DNA of 64,000 nt from an uncultured Bacteroidia bacterium. Lineage in GTDB: Bacteria > Bacteroidota > Bacteroidia > Bacteroidales > UBA932. Shown piece after piece: positions 8,327 to 16,102 of the stretch (position 1 is the stretch's first letter; each line of letters begins with the position of its first letter). The notes beneath the pieces are model-generated. The model searched no databases, was not told where the DNA came from, and saw only the letters and a program-made list of their open reading frames with translations. The position numbers and the translations under genes are program-made. Location: NCBI GenBank assembly GCA_902762655.1, contig CACWOZ010000004.1, positions 62,001 through 126,000 of the forward strand. The letters run 5' to 3'.

Positions 8327-9457
8327 TCAGCGGATGGCTTTATCCTGAAGAGGCCAGCCGGTAAGGCTCGCAACGTAAGGGATGAAGTTGTGCGCGATTT
8401 TCAATTGGGCGGGGTAGGCAGGATGACCTGCAGACCCCGTTTCCGCCCTTACAAAGCTATTGCGGAAAATCCCTGTGAAGGCCACGTTCTGCATGCCTGC
8501 TTTTTCGACGGCAGCACGAACGTAGTCGAATACCTCGATGCGGGGAGCGGCGCAGAGAATGGGATGTTCATCTCCATAGTAAGCCTTTATCTCCTTGAGG
8601 AGCCTTATATAGTCCTCGACAAATAGCCTTTCAGCTGGCTGCCTGCCACGCGAAAAGTCGTTCTCACCTAAATAAATGACGGTGATCGAAGGCCTTACAG
8701 GGAACTGGTCAGGCTGCCACTTGGGGGCGTCCTTGTCATCAGGCGCGGAATTGTCGAAAACCCTAAGATAACGGTCAGGCATCGTATAGCCGCGCCCGCC
8801 GTCATTGTAGTTGCGGTTTATGCCTTGTCCTGAATGGGCCATCACCAGAATGTCTGCATCGAAGTATCTGCCCAGAATGGCGGCGTGTGTTAAATTCTGG
8901 TTCTCATCTTCGGGTCGGAACGGGTCTTCCGGCCTGCTGTTCTCGGCACCGTACCCGCAAGTGAAGGAATCTCCGACGAATTCAATGACTCTTTCTTTTA
9001 CCGGCTCTGCCTGAAGAAGCTGGCCGTCGGTAAGAATGCTCTGTACCGTAACTCTGCCCTGACTGGCTTCGGTCCTTTTCTGAAGGATGACCGTGTGCTG
9101 CTTCGGTATCTTTTTCCCGTAACGGTCTTTAAGTGTCTGCTGGTTGCAAAGCACCAGGGTGGTATCTCCTTTAGCAGTAATCACCTGGTCGGCGACTGGA
9201 CCGGCCGGATTATCCAGCCATAGATTGAACCAGTCCTTTCCGCTGTCATTGAGTTTGATTGCAAGATAATTGCCTTCGAATGCTATTCTGATGCGTGAGC
9301 CCGTCCAGTCGAAAGAAACTGTATTATCCTCGACCAGCGTGCGCGCGACATATGTGATGCGGCTGTCGTCGGCAGGGAATTCTTTTAATTTAGGGGAAGT
9401 TGCTTCGGCCTGAACAGTGGCAGCAAAAAACAATACGATTGACAGGATTCTTTTCAT
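8327..9457 (-). CDS. Secreted SGNH esterase, carbohydrate esterase family 2-like
   Basis: This 376-aa protein has a signal peptide (about residues 1-19). A beta-sandwich domain (about 25-150) is followed by an SGNH hydrolase domain with nucleophile S164 in GDSFTCGYG, the GEND block at 263-266 and H344 in GHPAYPAQ. This two-domain layout is that of CE2 acetyl esterases, which remove O-acetyl groups from plant glycans. A role in deacetylating dietary or host glycans is therefore likely but not proven. It stands alone, with a tRNA-Thr terminator just upstream and its own promoter box 4 nt before the start. Confidence 0.85.
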   Translation of the reverse strand: MKRILSIVLFFAATVQAEATSPKLKEFPADDSRITYVARTLVEDNTVSFDWTGSRIRIAFEGNYLAIKLNDSGKDWFNLWLDNPAGPVADQVITAKGDTTLVLCNQQTLKDRYGKKIPKQHTVILQKRTEASQGRVTVQSILTDGQLLQAEPVKERVIEFVGDSFTCGYGAENSRPEDPFRPEDENQNLTHAAILGRYFDADILVMAHSGQGINRNYNDGGRGYTMPDRYLRVFDNSAPDDKDAPKWQPDQFPVRPSITVIYLGENDFSRGRQPAERLFVEDYIRLLKEIKAYYGDEHPILCAAPRIEVFDYVRAAVEKAGMQNVAFTGIFRNSFVRAETGSAGHPAYPAQLKIAHNFIPYVASLTGWPLQDKAIR

Positions 9458-9461
9458 ATTG

Positions 9462-9469
9462 CAAAGATA
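9462..9469 (-). promoter_or_regulatory. -7 promoter box abutting the CE2 esterase start
   Basis: TATCTTTG on the minus strand matches TAnnTTTG exactly, with 4 nt between its last G and the ATG at 9457. A normal start-site distance would put the mRNA 5' end at the start codon itself. Confidence 0.55.
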
Positions 9470-9470
9470 G

Positions 9471-9499
9471 AAAAAAAGTTCGCGGAAGGCGAACTTTTT
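9471..9499 (-). terminator. Rho-independent terminator of tRNA-Thr
   Basis: An 11-bp perfect stem forms between 9473-9483 and 9489-9499 around a 5-nt loop (ggaag). On the minus strand it is followed by a T run. It lies 2 nt after tRNA-Thr and directly before the esterase promoter, so it insulates the two. Confidence 0.75.
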
Positions 9500-9500
9500 G

Positions 9501-9572
9501 AGCCACTTGGCAGATTTGAACTCCCGACCTGCGCGTTACGAATGCGCTGCTCTACCGCTGAGCTAAAGTGGC
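9501..9572 (-). tRNA. tRNA-Thr (anticodon CGT)
   Basis: The minus strand folds into a cloverleaf. The acceptor pairs GCCACTT with AAGTGGC, the D arm is GCTC/GAGC, and the anticodon loop TTCGTAA gives CGT, reading ACG. The T loop is TTCAAAT. Two stem positions do not pair: A31-C39 at the base of the anticodon loop, and G51-G63 in the T stem. CCA is not encoded. Confidence 0.9.
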
Positions 9573-9597
9573 AAACCGTCCACTGGGAACGGGACTG

Positions 9598-9605
9598 CAA
9601 ATATA
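9598..9605 (-). promoter_or_regulatory. -7 promoter box of tRNA-Thr
   Basis: TATATTTG on the minus strand lies in the spacer between the nhaA stop and the tRNA. The predicted start is about 9592, giving a 20-nt 5' leader. Confidence 0.65.
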
Positions 9606-9606
9606 G

Positions 9607-11016
9607 TTATTTTTTGCGATTCTCAAACTTGCCGGCAACATTAACCAGCACGGACCCGAGAATGCCGGCACAGATCGATCCCATCAAAACGGCTATCTTG
9701 CCCATGTCTCGCATTGCATTCATTATTTCGGGTGAATGGCCGCCGAATGAAAGCGTATCCACAAAGATAGACATCGTGAAACCGATGCCGCCAAGGCATG
9801 CCACTGCAAAGAACATGGGCCATGTTGCTTTGGCGGGCATTTCGCCAACTTTGCACTTGATCGCCACCCAGCTGAACAGGGTGATACCTACGGGCTTTCC
9901 AAGCAGCAGGCCGAGGAAGATGCCCATGCTTACACTGCCCAGTACGGGATCGAAACGGAAAACATTGAAGTAACTCACATCTGCTATCTCCACTCCTGCA
10001 TTCGCCAGGGCGAAGACGGGCATTATTAGGAAGTTGACCCATGGGGAAAGAGCGGTTTCAAGCCTGTAAGTCATATCCATGGAACCGATGCCTATCTTTC
10101 CGAGTTTCTTAAGACAATGTCTCTGCGGACCATTGGGGAATGCCATCGAAGGCACCGATGCGAATTCATCAAAACGTCTGGTATACTTCGCCCACTTATG
10201 CTCGAACTGCGATTTGTTGTATCGTGGGGTGGAGGGAATGAGGAACGCCATAACTACACCGGACATGGTTGCATGTATGCCGGAGTAGTAGAACAGCGCC
10301 CATACGACAAGTGCCAGAAGGACATAGGGTAACATGCTTTTCTCGCCGAGCCTTCGAAGCAGGAATGTAAATACGATGACGAGCAGTGCAATTCCCAGGA
10401 TTCCTAGTTTTATAGTGCCTCCATAGAAAAGTGCGACCACCAGGATGGCGATGAGGTCGTCCGCGATTGCCAGTGCCGTGAGGAACACTTTCAGCGAAAC
10501 CGGAACCCTGTCTCCAAGGACAGAAAGGATACATACGGCGAAAGCAATATCGGTAGCAGTAGGGATCCCCCATCCGGAAGCAGCGTATGTGCCGTGATTG
10601 ATGATTGTGTATATGACGGCTGGCGCGATTACTCCTCCGAAGGCCGCTATCACTGGCATCATCGCCTTTTTGGGAGAGGACAATTCACCATAGGCAATCT
10701 CCCGGCGTATCTCAAGACCTACGGTAAAGAAGAAGACCACCATCAGGATATCGTTGATGAACTTCTCCACAGTCATGTCGCGGGGAAAGAATAAATCTAT
10801 GTTCCCATCGGGGCTGGCCATCTTTATGGTGAGAGTAGTTTCCAGGAAGGAATGGTACAGATGCTTAGTGAATGGAAGGTTGGCAAGAAGCATCGCTATT
10901 ACCACGCATGCAAGCAGAAGCACTCCCTGCGCCCAGGGTTGCTTGGAAAATTTCTTGCTCCGTACATCGAAGTTACGTATGCCTTTGTTCCAGGTATAGA
11001 TAGGTATAAGTCTCAT
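9607..11016 (-). CDS. nhaA: Na+/H+ antiporter NhaA
   Basis: NhaA exchanges cytoplasmic Na+ for external H+ across the inner membrane. The 469-aa protein has about 12 hydrophobic segments. It carries the ion-binding Asp pair in FLTALAIADDLIAIL and the preceding GIPTATDIAFAVCILSVLG segment typical of the family. The ATG at 11016 is chosen because its ATGA overlaps the upstream stop and the protein then begins at a normal length. An upstream in-frame ATG would extend it by 34 residues lacking conserved character. It is the last gene of the run dnaN / exonuclease / FAH-like / nhaA. Confidence 0.95.
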   Translation of the reverse strand: MRLIPIYTWNKGIRNFDVRSKKFSKQPWAQGVLLLACVVIAMLLANLPFTKHLYHSFLETTLTIKMASPDGNIDLFFPRDMTVEKFINDILMVVFFFTVGLEIRREIAYGELSSPKKAMMPVIAAFGGVIAPAVIYTIINHGTYAASGWGIPTATDIAFAVCILSVLGDRVPVSLKVFLTALAIADDLIAILVVALFYGGTIKLGILGIALLVIVFTFLLRRLGEKSMLPYVLLALVVWALFYYSGIHATMSGVVMAFLIPSTPRYNKSQFEHKWAKYTRRFDEFASVPSMAFPNGPQRHCLKKLGKIGIGSMDMTYRLETALSPWVNFLIMPVFALANAGVEIADVSYFNVFRFDPVLGSVSMGIFLGLLLGKPVGITLFSWVAIKCKVGEMPAKATWPMFFAVACLGGIGFTMSIFVDTLSFGGHSPEIMNAMRDMGKIAVLMGSICAGILGSVLVNVAGKFENRKK

Positions 11017-11564
11017 AGTGTGTTCATTACTATATTGAAATCGATGACTTTTTCGGAAGATATAAAACCTTCGATACTGTGTCTGCAAGGCCTGCTGCAT
11101 AGGTGGGCGGGGCTGCAAAGTTCGAGCGCGATGATATCGCCGGTGCGTATATGCATCCTGGCGCTGGCTGCGACGAGAGCCTTCTCCAATTCGGAGTACG
11201 GGATGGAATCCGATGCATACAACTCCTTTCCGTCAATCATCAGGGAGAAGCGTCCTGATTCCTGAACCGGTGAGGGGAGGAAGGATGTATGGTCTATGCA
11301 TGAAGCCTCGGCCATGCTCTCGGCGGAACCATCCAGAAGATCGTCGGGATATAGGAACAGGCCATAGCCGGCTGCATCGTAGTAGCGCTTTGCGAAACGC
11401 TCGGAAATGCTTCTGCCCGCCTTGCTGACACGCACATATGCAACAGGCACGAAACTCAGGGACTGGATGAATTCCTGAGGGTAGAGATCTTCACCTGGCC
11501 TGTCGCAGGTCGTATCGGGGCGGAAGAAGATTTTACCTGCACTGTTTCTGACTATGATGTTCAT
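11013..11564 (-). CDS. Short degenerate FAH-fold protein (fumarylacetoacetate hydrolase-like)
   Basis: The 183-aa product resembles a shortened FAH-family enzyme. AYVRVSKAGRSISERFAKRY continuing into YDAAGYG matches the motif order of Bacteroidota FAH proteins. LLDGSAE fits the following FDGSA region, and GRFSLMIDGKELYA plus MHIRTGDIIALEL fit the C-terminal sheet. The usual acidic metal ligands (E-x-E and a later D) and the GTP-x-G substrate loop are not seen; the latter reads ELCSPAH. It may be catalytically inactive or altered. It overlaps nhaA by ATGA, and its start overlaps the end of the exonuclease gene by one base. The assignment rests on motif order only. Confidence 0.6.
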   Translation of the reverse strand: MNIIVRNSAGKIFFRPDTTCDRPGEDLYPQEFIQSLSFVPVAYVRVSKAGRSISERFAKRYYDAAGYGLFLYPDDLLDGSAESMAEASCIDHTSFLPSPVQESGRFSLMIDGKELYASDSIPYSELEKALVAASARMHIRTGDIIALELCSPAHLCSRPCRHSIEGFISSEKVIDFNIVMNTL

Positions 11565-12511
11565 CAGAATAGTTTTCCGTTGAATTTGTCTTTCAGGTTT
11601 TGAAGTTCATCCGCGGTAGCCGGACGTTTCGCGGCACTGGCCCTTTCTTCCTTGAATTGTTCTGCCAGCCTTGCGAACTGGGCCTTTGTGTCAAGGGTGA
11701 AACTGCCGTCCTGTATCCATTTGAAATAGGAAGCTTCGGTTTTCCAGACTTCCCTCGCAGTCTTGCCTTTGTGCTTGCCGAAATTGATGTATACTTCGCC
11801 GTCGTCGCCTAGAATCAGATGCCCGGAGAAATCCACATATTTCCTGCCGACAAACGAAGAGAGAGCCTTCACGTCATTTTTGAGTACTTGCTCGCGGTAT
11901 TTGTCGGGTTCCTTGTATCTGTCCAACTGGGCCTTGAGAACCTCGAACGTTGCAAGGGTGTCGGCTTCTGCTGCATGTGCATTCTCAAAATCTTCGCCTC
12001 CGCAATAGAAACGGTATGCCGCCCGCAAATTACGGGGCTCCATGGCATGGTAGATGTTCTGCACGTCCACCATGAGAGGCTCGTGGAGATTGATGCTTTC
12101 GATTTTCTCCAGAAGTTCGCGTGCTTCCTGAGAGTCTCTTCGCCTGCAGTACTGCTTCACACGTTCGAATTCTTCCGCAAGCATCGGGAGGTCGAATTTG
12201 GCGGAGTTGAAACCGGCGAGGTCGCTGTCTCGCAGCCATTCTGCAATCTCTCCTGCCACCTTGATGAACAATGGACAGCCCTTAAGGTCTTCGTCGTGTA
12301 CGCCGTTCACCTTGGAGGCATCTTCGCTGATATGACGCTGACAGTTATTCTCGTAGTCCCATGGACGAATTTTCCATGTTTTGATTTCCGGATCGTGTTT
12401 TCCGGGGAAGGCCTTTACGAAACTGAGTTCTATGATGGAATCAGTCGGGATATTAAGGCCGGTGCTTTCTATATCGAAAAAGAGCAGAGGCCTTGTAAGG
12501 TTCAAATCCAT
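11564..12511 (-). CDS. DnaQ-like DEDDh 3'-5' exonuclease
   Basis: The 315-aa protein carries the three DEDDh exonuclease motifs: FDIESTGL (Exo I), AGFNSAKFDLPML (Exo II) and HAAEADTLATFEVL (Exo III). A second region at about 215-275 (VYINFGKHKGKTAREVW and FKWIQDGSF) resembles the exonuclease X-like C-terminal domain. It could be the epsilon-like proofreading subunit or a repair exonuclease. The gene lies 14 nt after dnaN on the same strand, which supports a role at the replication fork. Confidence 0.85.
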   Translation of the reverse strand: MDLNLTRPLLFFDIESTGLNIPTDSIIELSFVKAFPGKHDPEIKTWKIRPWDYENNCQRHISEDASKVNGVHDEDLKGCPLFIKVAGEIAEWLRDSDLAGFNSAKFDLPMLAEEFERVKQYCRRRDSQEARELLEKIESINLHEPLMVDVQNIYHAMEPRNLRAAYRFYCGGEDFENAHAAEADTLATFEVLKAQLDRYKEPDKYREQVLKNDVKALSSFVGRKYVDFSGHLILGDDGEVYINFGKHKGKTAREVWKTEASYFKWIQDGSFTLDTKAQFARLAEQFKEERASAAKRPATADELQNLKDKFNGKLF

Positions 12512-12525
12512 AAAATATTAAGGCT

Positions 12526-13647
12526 TTATGAAACCATTATCGGCATCAGGATGCCGCAAACTTTTTCAGTGTCCGATTCTTCTTCGGAAGGCACTATCAG
12601 TGCTGCTCTGCGGGCATCGGCAAACTTCATGACTATGGTCTCGCAGTTCATGTTGCCGAGAATCTCGGTAAGGAACGAAGACTTGAATCCGATGGTCAGG
12701 TCTGTGCCGTTATAGTCGCACTCGAGTTTTTCGTATGCTTCGGTGGCAAAACCGAGGTCCTGCGCTGTAATCTCCAACTGTCCGGCCTTGAGGTCGAACT
12801 TGATGTGGTTGGAAGCCTTGTTTGCGCATACTGCTACACGGCGCACAGTGTTGAGGAGCTGGCTCCTGTCTATGCGGAGAACATTTGCATTGTTCTGGGG
12901 AATAACTTCGCGATAGCGGGGATACTTGCCTACGACCAGACGGCATACCATCATGGTGTCGCCGAAAGTAAATACAGCGGTTGAAGTATCGAATGTCACT
13001 TTAACTTCGCCTTCTTCCTTGTCTATAATTGCCTTGAGCACTCCTGCAGGTTTCTTGTGGAGGATGAAGGATGCGACCGCGTCGGATTTGACCTCGTAGG
13101 TAGTGTAGCAGATGAGTTTGTGTGAATCTGAACCTACGAAGGTGGTCGCTTCCGGAGCGATGTCGAAGAAGATACCATTCATTGCAGGACGCATCTCATC
13201 ATCTGCGGTAGCATATATTGTGCTGCTGATGCCTGCGACAAGGCTCTCTGCCGGGATTGTTATGGTAAGCGCCTCGGCTCCCGCACCTTTTATTTCGGGG
13301 AAATCTTCTGCCGGGAAATAGGGCAGTGCGGAGTTGCCGTTGGACCACACGCATTCAAACGAAGAGTCGGAGGTCGTGTGGATGTTGACGGGCTGGTCCG
13401 GCAGGGCCTTGAACAGGTCGATCATCTGCCTTGCCGGCACTGCTATGCTGCCTTCTTCTTTCACATTGTCTGTGGCTACGGAAGTGCGCAGGGTGAGTTC
13501 CTGATCGGAGGCGGTGATTTCCAGTCTGTCCCCCTTCAGGACGAAGAGGAAATTCTCCAAAATGGAAAGGGTGGTCTTGGCGGGGATGGCTTTGGATACA
13601 TCCACCAGGGCTTTCAGCAATTCTGCACTTGAAACGTTGAATTCCAT
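12526..13647 (-). CDS. dnaN: DNA polymerase III sliding clamp (beta subunit)
   Basis: The 373-aa protein has the three-domain clamp layout. Recognisable clamp segments include the N-terminal MEFNVSSAELLKALVDVSKA, FVGSDSHKL in the second domain, and a C-terminal end reading KVCGILMPIMVS, equivalent to the PMRL tail at the partner-binding cleft. The ATG at 13647 is chosen over an upstream in-frame start because the clamp fold begins there. A promoter box lies 48 nt upstream. The exonuclease, FAH-like and nhaA genes follow in the same direction. Confidence 0.95.
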   Translation of the reverse strand: MEFNVSSAELLKALVDVSKAIPAKTTLSILENFLFVLKGDRLEITASDQELTLRTSVATDNVKEEGSIAVPARQMIDLFKALPDQPVNIHTTSDSSFECVWSNGNSALPYFPAEDFPEIKGAGAEALTITIPAESLVAGISSTIYATADDEMRPAMNGIFFDIAPEATTFVGSDSHKLICYTTYEVKSDAVASFILHKKPAGVLKAIIDKEEGEVKVTFDTSTAVFTFGDTMMVCRLVVGKYPRYREVIPQNNANVLRIDRSQLLNTVRRVAVCANKASNHIKFDLKAGQLEITAQDLGFATEAYEKLECDYNGTDLTIGFKSSFLTEILGNMNCETIVMKFADARRAALIVPSEEESDTEKVCGILMPIMVS

Positions 13648-13695
13648 ATATGTTTTTATTTTATTTGTCTTTTTTCCCCAGTTCAGGGGTAACTG

Positions 13696-13703
13696 CAAAT
13701 ATA
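13696..13703 (-). promoter_or_regulatory. -7 promoter box of dnaN
   Basis: TATATTTG on the minus strand gives a predicted start near 13690 and a leader of about 43 nt. It probably drives dnaN and the three genes behind it. Confidence 0.6.
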
Positions 13704-13779
13704 AGAATTTAAGATGAATATTTTGGCATATCTTTTGATTTTTTAAGTTCCCGGCAAAAGACTGTAAATTTTATTAGAT

Positions 13780-15234
13780 ATGAACAAGAATATGATTACT
13801 GTAATCGCATCTGTATTATTGAGCGGGCTGACCGCATTCGGCATAGTAAAGGCCAATCAGCCGGAGACTCAGCCCACGGCTTCCACGACGACATACTCTA
13901 TTGACGGTTCGGCATACCGTACTGTCAATTTGGCACAAGACAATTACCCCGATTTTACGTATGCCGCAGAATCGGCGGTCGATGCCGTAGTATTCGTAAA
14001 AGTTACCATTAAGAGCACGCAGCAGTATTACATCGACCCCTTCTTCAAGTTCTTCTTCGGCGACCAGGTGCCCCAGGCGCAGGAACGTGAACAGCAGGGG
14101 AGCGGTTCGGGCGTGATTATCCGTCAGGACGGCTACATCGTAACCAATAATCATGTGGTGCAGGGCGCTTCCAAGATAGAGGTTACGCTCAATAACAACA
14201 AGACCTTTGAGGCCAGGGTGGTCGGCTCCGACCCCGCGACCGATGTCGCCCTCATCAAGATAGATGCGGACGGACTTCCCATCGTGCCTATAGCAGATTC
14301 CGACAAACTCCGTTTGGGCGAGTGGGTGCTTGCAATCGGATCTCCTCTTGGAGAGGAGTTGCGCGGCACAATTACCGCCGGTATCGTGAGCGCCAAAGGC
14401 CGCTCGATGCCCAATACTACCGGTGAATTCAAGATCGAGTCCTTCATCCAGACCGACGCTGCAGTCAACCCCGGCAATTCCGGCGGAGCCCTTGTGAACA
14501 AGGCCGGTGAGCTTGTGGGCATAAATACGGCCATCGTTTCCAGGACCGGAGCCTATTCCGGCTATTCCTTCGCTATACCTTCGAATATAGTCAAGAAGAT
14601 TGTGGGAGACCTCATCGACTTCGGCAGTGTCAAACGCGCAAGACTTGGTGTGACAATGAGTCCGGTTACAGAAAAAATAGCGGAAGACATGAAACTTTCT
14701 TCGCTTGACGGCGTATATATTAACGAGGTTTCGAAGGGAGGAGCAGCCGACAAGGCCGGAATCAGGACCGGAGATATTCTCCTTGCAATTGATTCCACTG
14801 TCATCAAGTCTCCTTCCGCACTTCAGGAGAAGGTCAATTCCTTCCATCCCGGCGACAAAGCATCCGTGAAAGTCGTGCGTGACGGCAAGGAAAAAGTGTT
14901 CGAAGTCGAATTCCAGGGCACCGACCAGGTTACCGGCACTGTCAATGAAGACGGACAGACCGCGTTCTACGGCGGATTCCTTGGAGAACCTTCGAAAGAG
15001 AAACTGGCATCTCTAGGCATCAAGAAGGGCGTCGAGATTGTTTCCGCCGGAAACGGAAAACTCGCCCGGGCTGGTGCCGTTGACGGAATGGTGATCCTTT
15101 ATGTGAACGACCAGCCTGTATCGAAACCCCGTGATGTGATTGATATTGCGTACCGGAGTAAGAGAGCCGTATACATCGAAGGTATCGATACTACAGGCAA
15201 GTCCGTCTACTTCGGCTTCGCGAAAGACGAATAA
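13780..15234 (+). CDS. htrA: Periplasmic serine protease, HtrA/DegP family
   Basis: The 484-aa protein has an N-terminal signal or anchor segment (about 1-25). A trypsin-like domain follows with catalytic His in VTNNHVV (about 124), Asp in ATDVALI (about 155) and Ser in GNSGGAL (about 233). Two PDZ domains make up the rest (about 285-375 and 395-480). It degrades or refolds misfolded envelope proteins. A Gln/Arg-rich segment before the active domain matches the LA loop region. The stop is 6 nt before rpoD, so the two may share transcripts. A TATCTTTT sequence at 13729 could be its promoter. Confidence 0.93.
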   Translation: MNKNMITVIASVLLSGLTAFGIVKANQPETQPTASTTTYSIDGSAYRTVNLAQDNYPDFTYAAESAVDAVVFVKVTIKSTQQYYIDPFFKFFFGDQVPQAQEREQQGSGSGVIIRQDGYIVTNNHVVQGASKIEVTLNNNKTFEARVVGSDPATDVALIKIDADGLPIVPIADSDKLRLGEWVLAIGSPLGEELRGTITAGIVSAKGRSMPNTTGEFKIESFIQTDAAVNPGNSGGALVNKAGELVGINTAIVSRTGAYSGYSFAIPSNIVKKIVGDLIDFGSVKRARLGVTMSPVTEKIAEDMKLSSLDGVYINEVSKGGAADKAGIRTGDILLAIDSTVIKSPSALQEKVNSFHPGDKASVKVVRDGKEKVFEVEFQGTDQVTGTVNEDGQTAFYGGFLGEPSKEKLASLGIKKGVEIVSAGNGKLARAGAVDGMVILYVNDQPVSKPRDVIDIAYRSKRAVYIEGIDTTGKSVYFGFAKDE

Positions 15235-15240
15235 GAGTAA

Positions 15241-16101
15241 ATGAGACAATTAAAGATTACCAAATCGATTACCAATCGCGAAAGTGCCTCGCTGGATAAA
15301 TATCTTCAGGAAATAGGCCGCGAAGAATTGGTATCGCCGGAAGAAGAAGTAGAACTTGCCCAGCGCATACGCAAAGGTGACCAGGCAGCGCTGGAAAAGC
15401 TCACGAGGGCTAATCTCCGATTCGTGGTGTCTGTTGCGAAACAGTACCAGAATCAGGGGCTTAGCCTTCCTGATTTGATCAATGAAGGGAACCTCGGCCT
15501 GATCAAGGCAGCTGAGAAATTCGATGAAACCCGCGGGTTCAAATTCATTTCCTATGCAGTGTGGTGGATACGCCAGAGTATACTGCAGGCTCTTGCCGAG
15601 CAGTCCCGTATCGTGCGTCTGCCACTCAATCAGGTTGGATCCCTGAATAAGATCAACAAGGCGCTGGGTAAATTCGAGCAGGAGCATGAGCGTCAGCCCT
15701 CCACCGACGAACTTGCCGAAATGATCGACATCCCTCAGGATAAGATTGCCGACACAATCCGCGTCAGCGGCCGTCATGTGAGCGTCGACGCCCCGTTCGT
15801 GGAGGGTGAGGACAACAGCCTGCTGGACGTCCTTCCCAACGATGACAGCCCCATGGCGGACAAGGGGCTGACCAACGAGAGCCTCAGCATCGAAATTGAA
15901 CGTGCCCTCCAGATCCTGACGGGCCGCGAACGCGAAATCATCAAGAGTTTTTTCGGCATAGGCTGCCAGGAGATGACTTTGGAGGAAATAGGCGAACGTC
16001 TGGATCTCACCCGGGAACGTGTGCGTCAGATTAAGGAGAAAGCAATACGCAAACTCAAGAAACCTTCCGCAAGCAAATTACTGAAATCTTATCTGGGATA
16101 A
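15241..16101 (+). CDS. rpoD: Primary RNA polymerase sigma factor of Bacteroidota type
   Basis: At 286 aa this is the short primary sigma form of Bacteroidota, lacking the long region 1.1 and the nonconserved insert of proteobacterial RpoD. Region 2 contains [18 protein letters not shown] and the core-binding/-10 region [14 protein letters not shown]. Region 3 and region 4 ([29 protein letters not shown]) follow. It directs recognition of the TAnnTTTG promoters found throughout the window. It sits 6 nt after htrA and 1 nt before argS. Confidence 0.95.
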   Translation: MRQLKITKSITNRESASLDKYLQEIGREELVSPEEEVELAQRIRKGDQAALEKLTRANLRFVVSVAKQYQNQGLSLPDLINEGNLGLIKAAEKFDETRGFKFISYAVWWIRQSILQALAEQSRIVRLPLNQVGSLNKINKALGKFEQEHERQPSTDELAEMIDIPQDKIADTIRVSGRHVSVDAPFVEGEDNSLLDVLPNDDSPMADKGLTNESLSIEIERALQILTGREREIIKSFFGIGCQEMTLEEIGERLDLTRERVRQIKEKAIRKLKKPSASKLLKSYLG

Positions 16102-16102
16102 A

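Noticed and set aside
13816..14847. A 343-codon minus-strand open frame opposite htrA
   Set aside because: It mirrors the HtrA coding sequence, has no start signal and shows no domain. Long antisense frames are common at this base composition.
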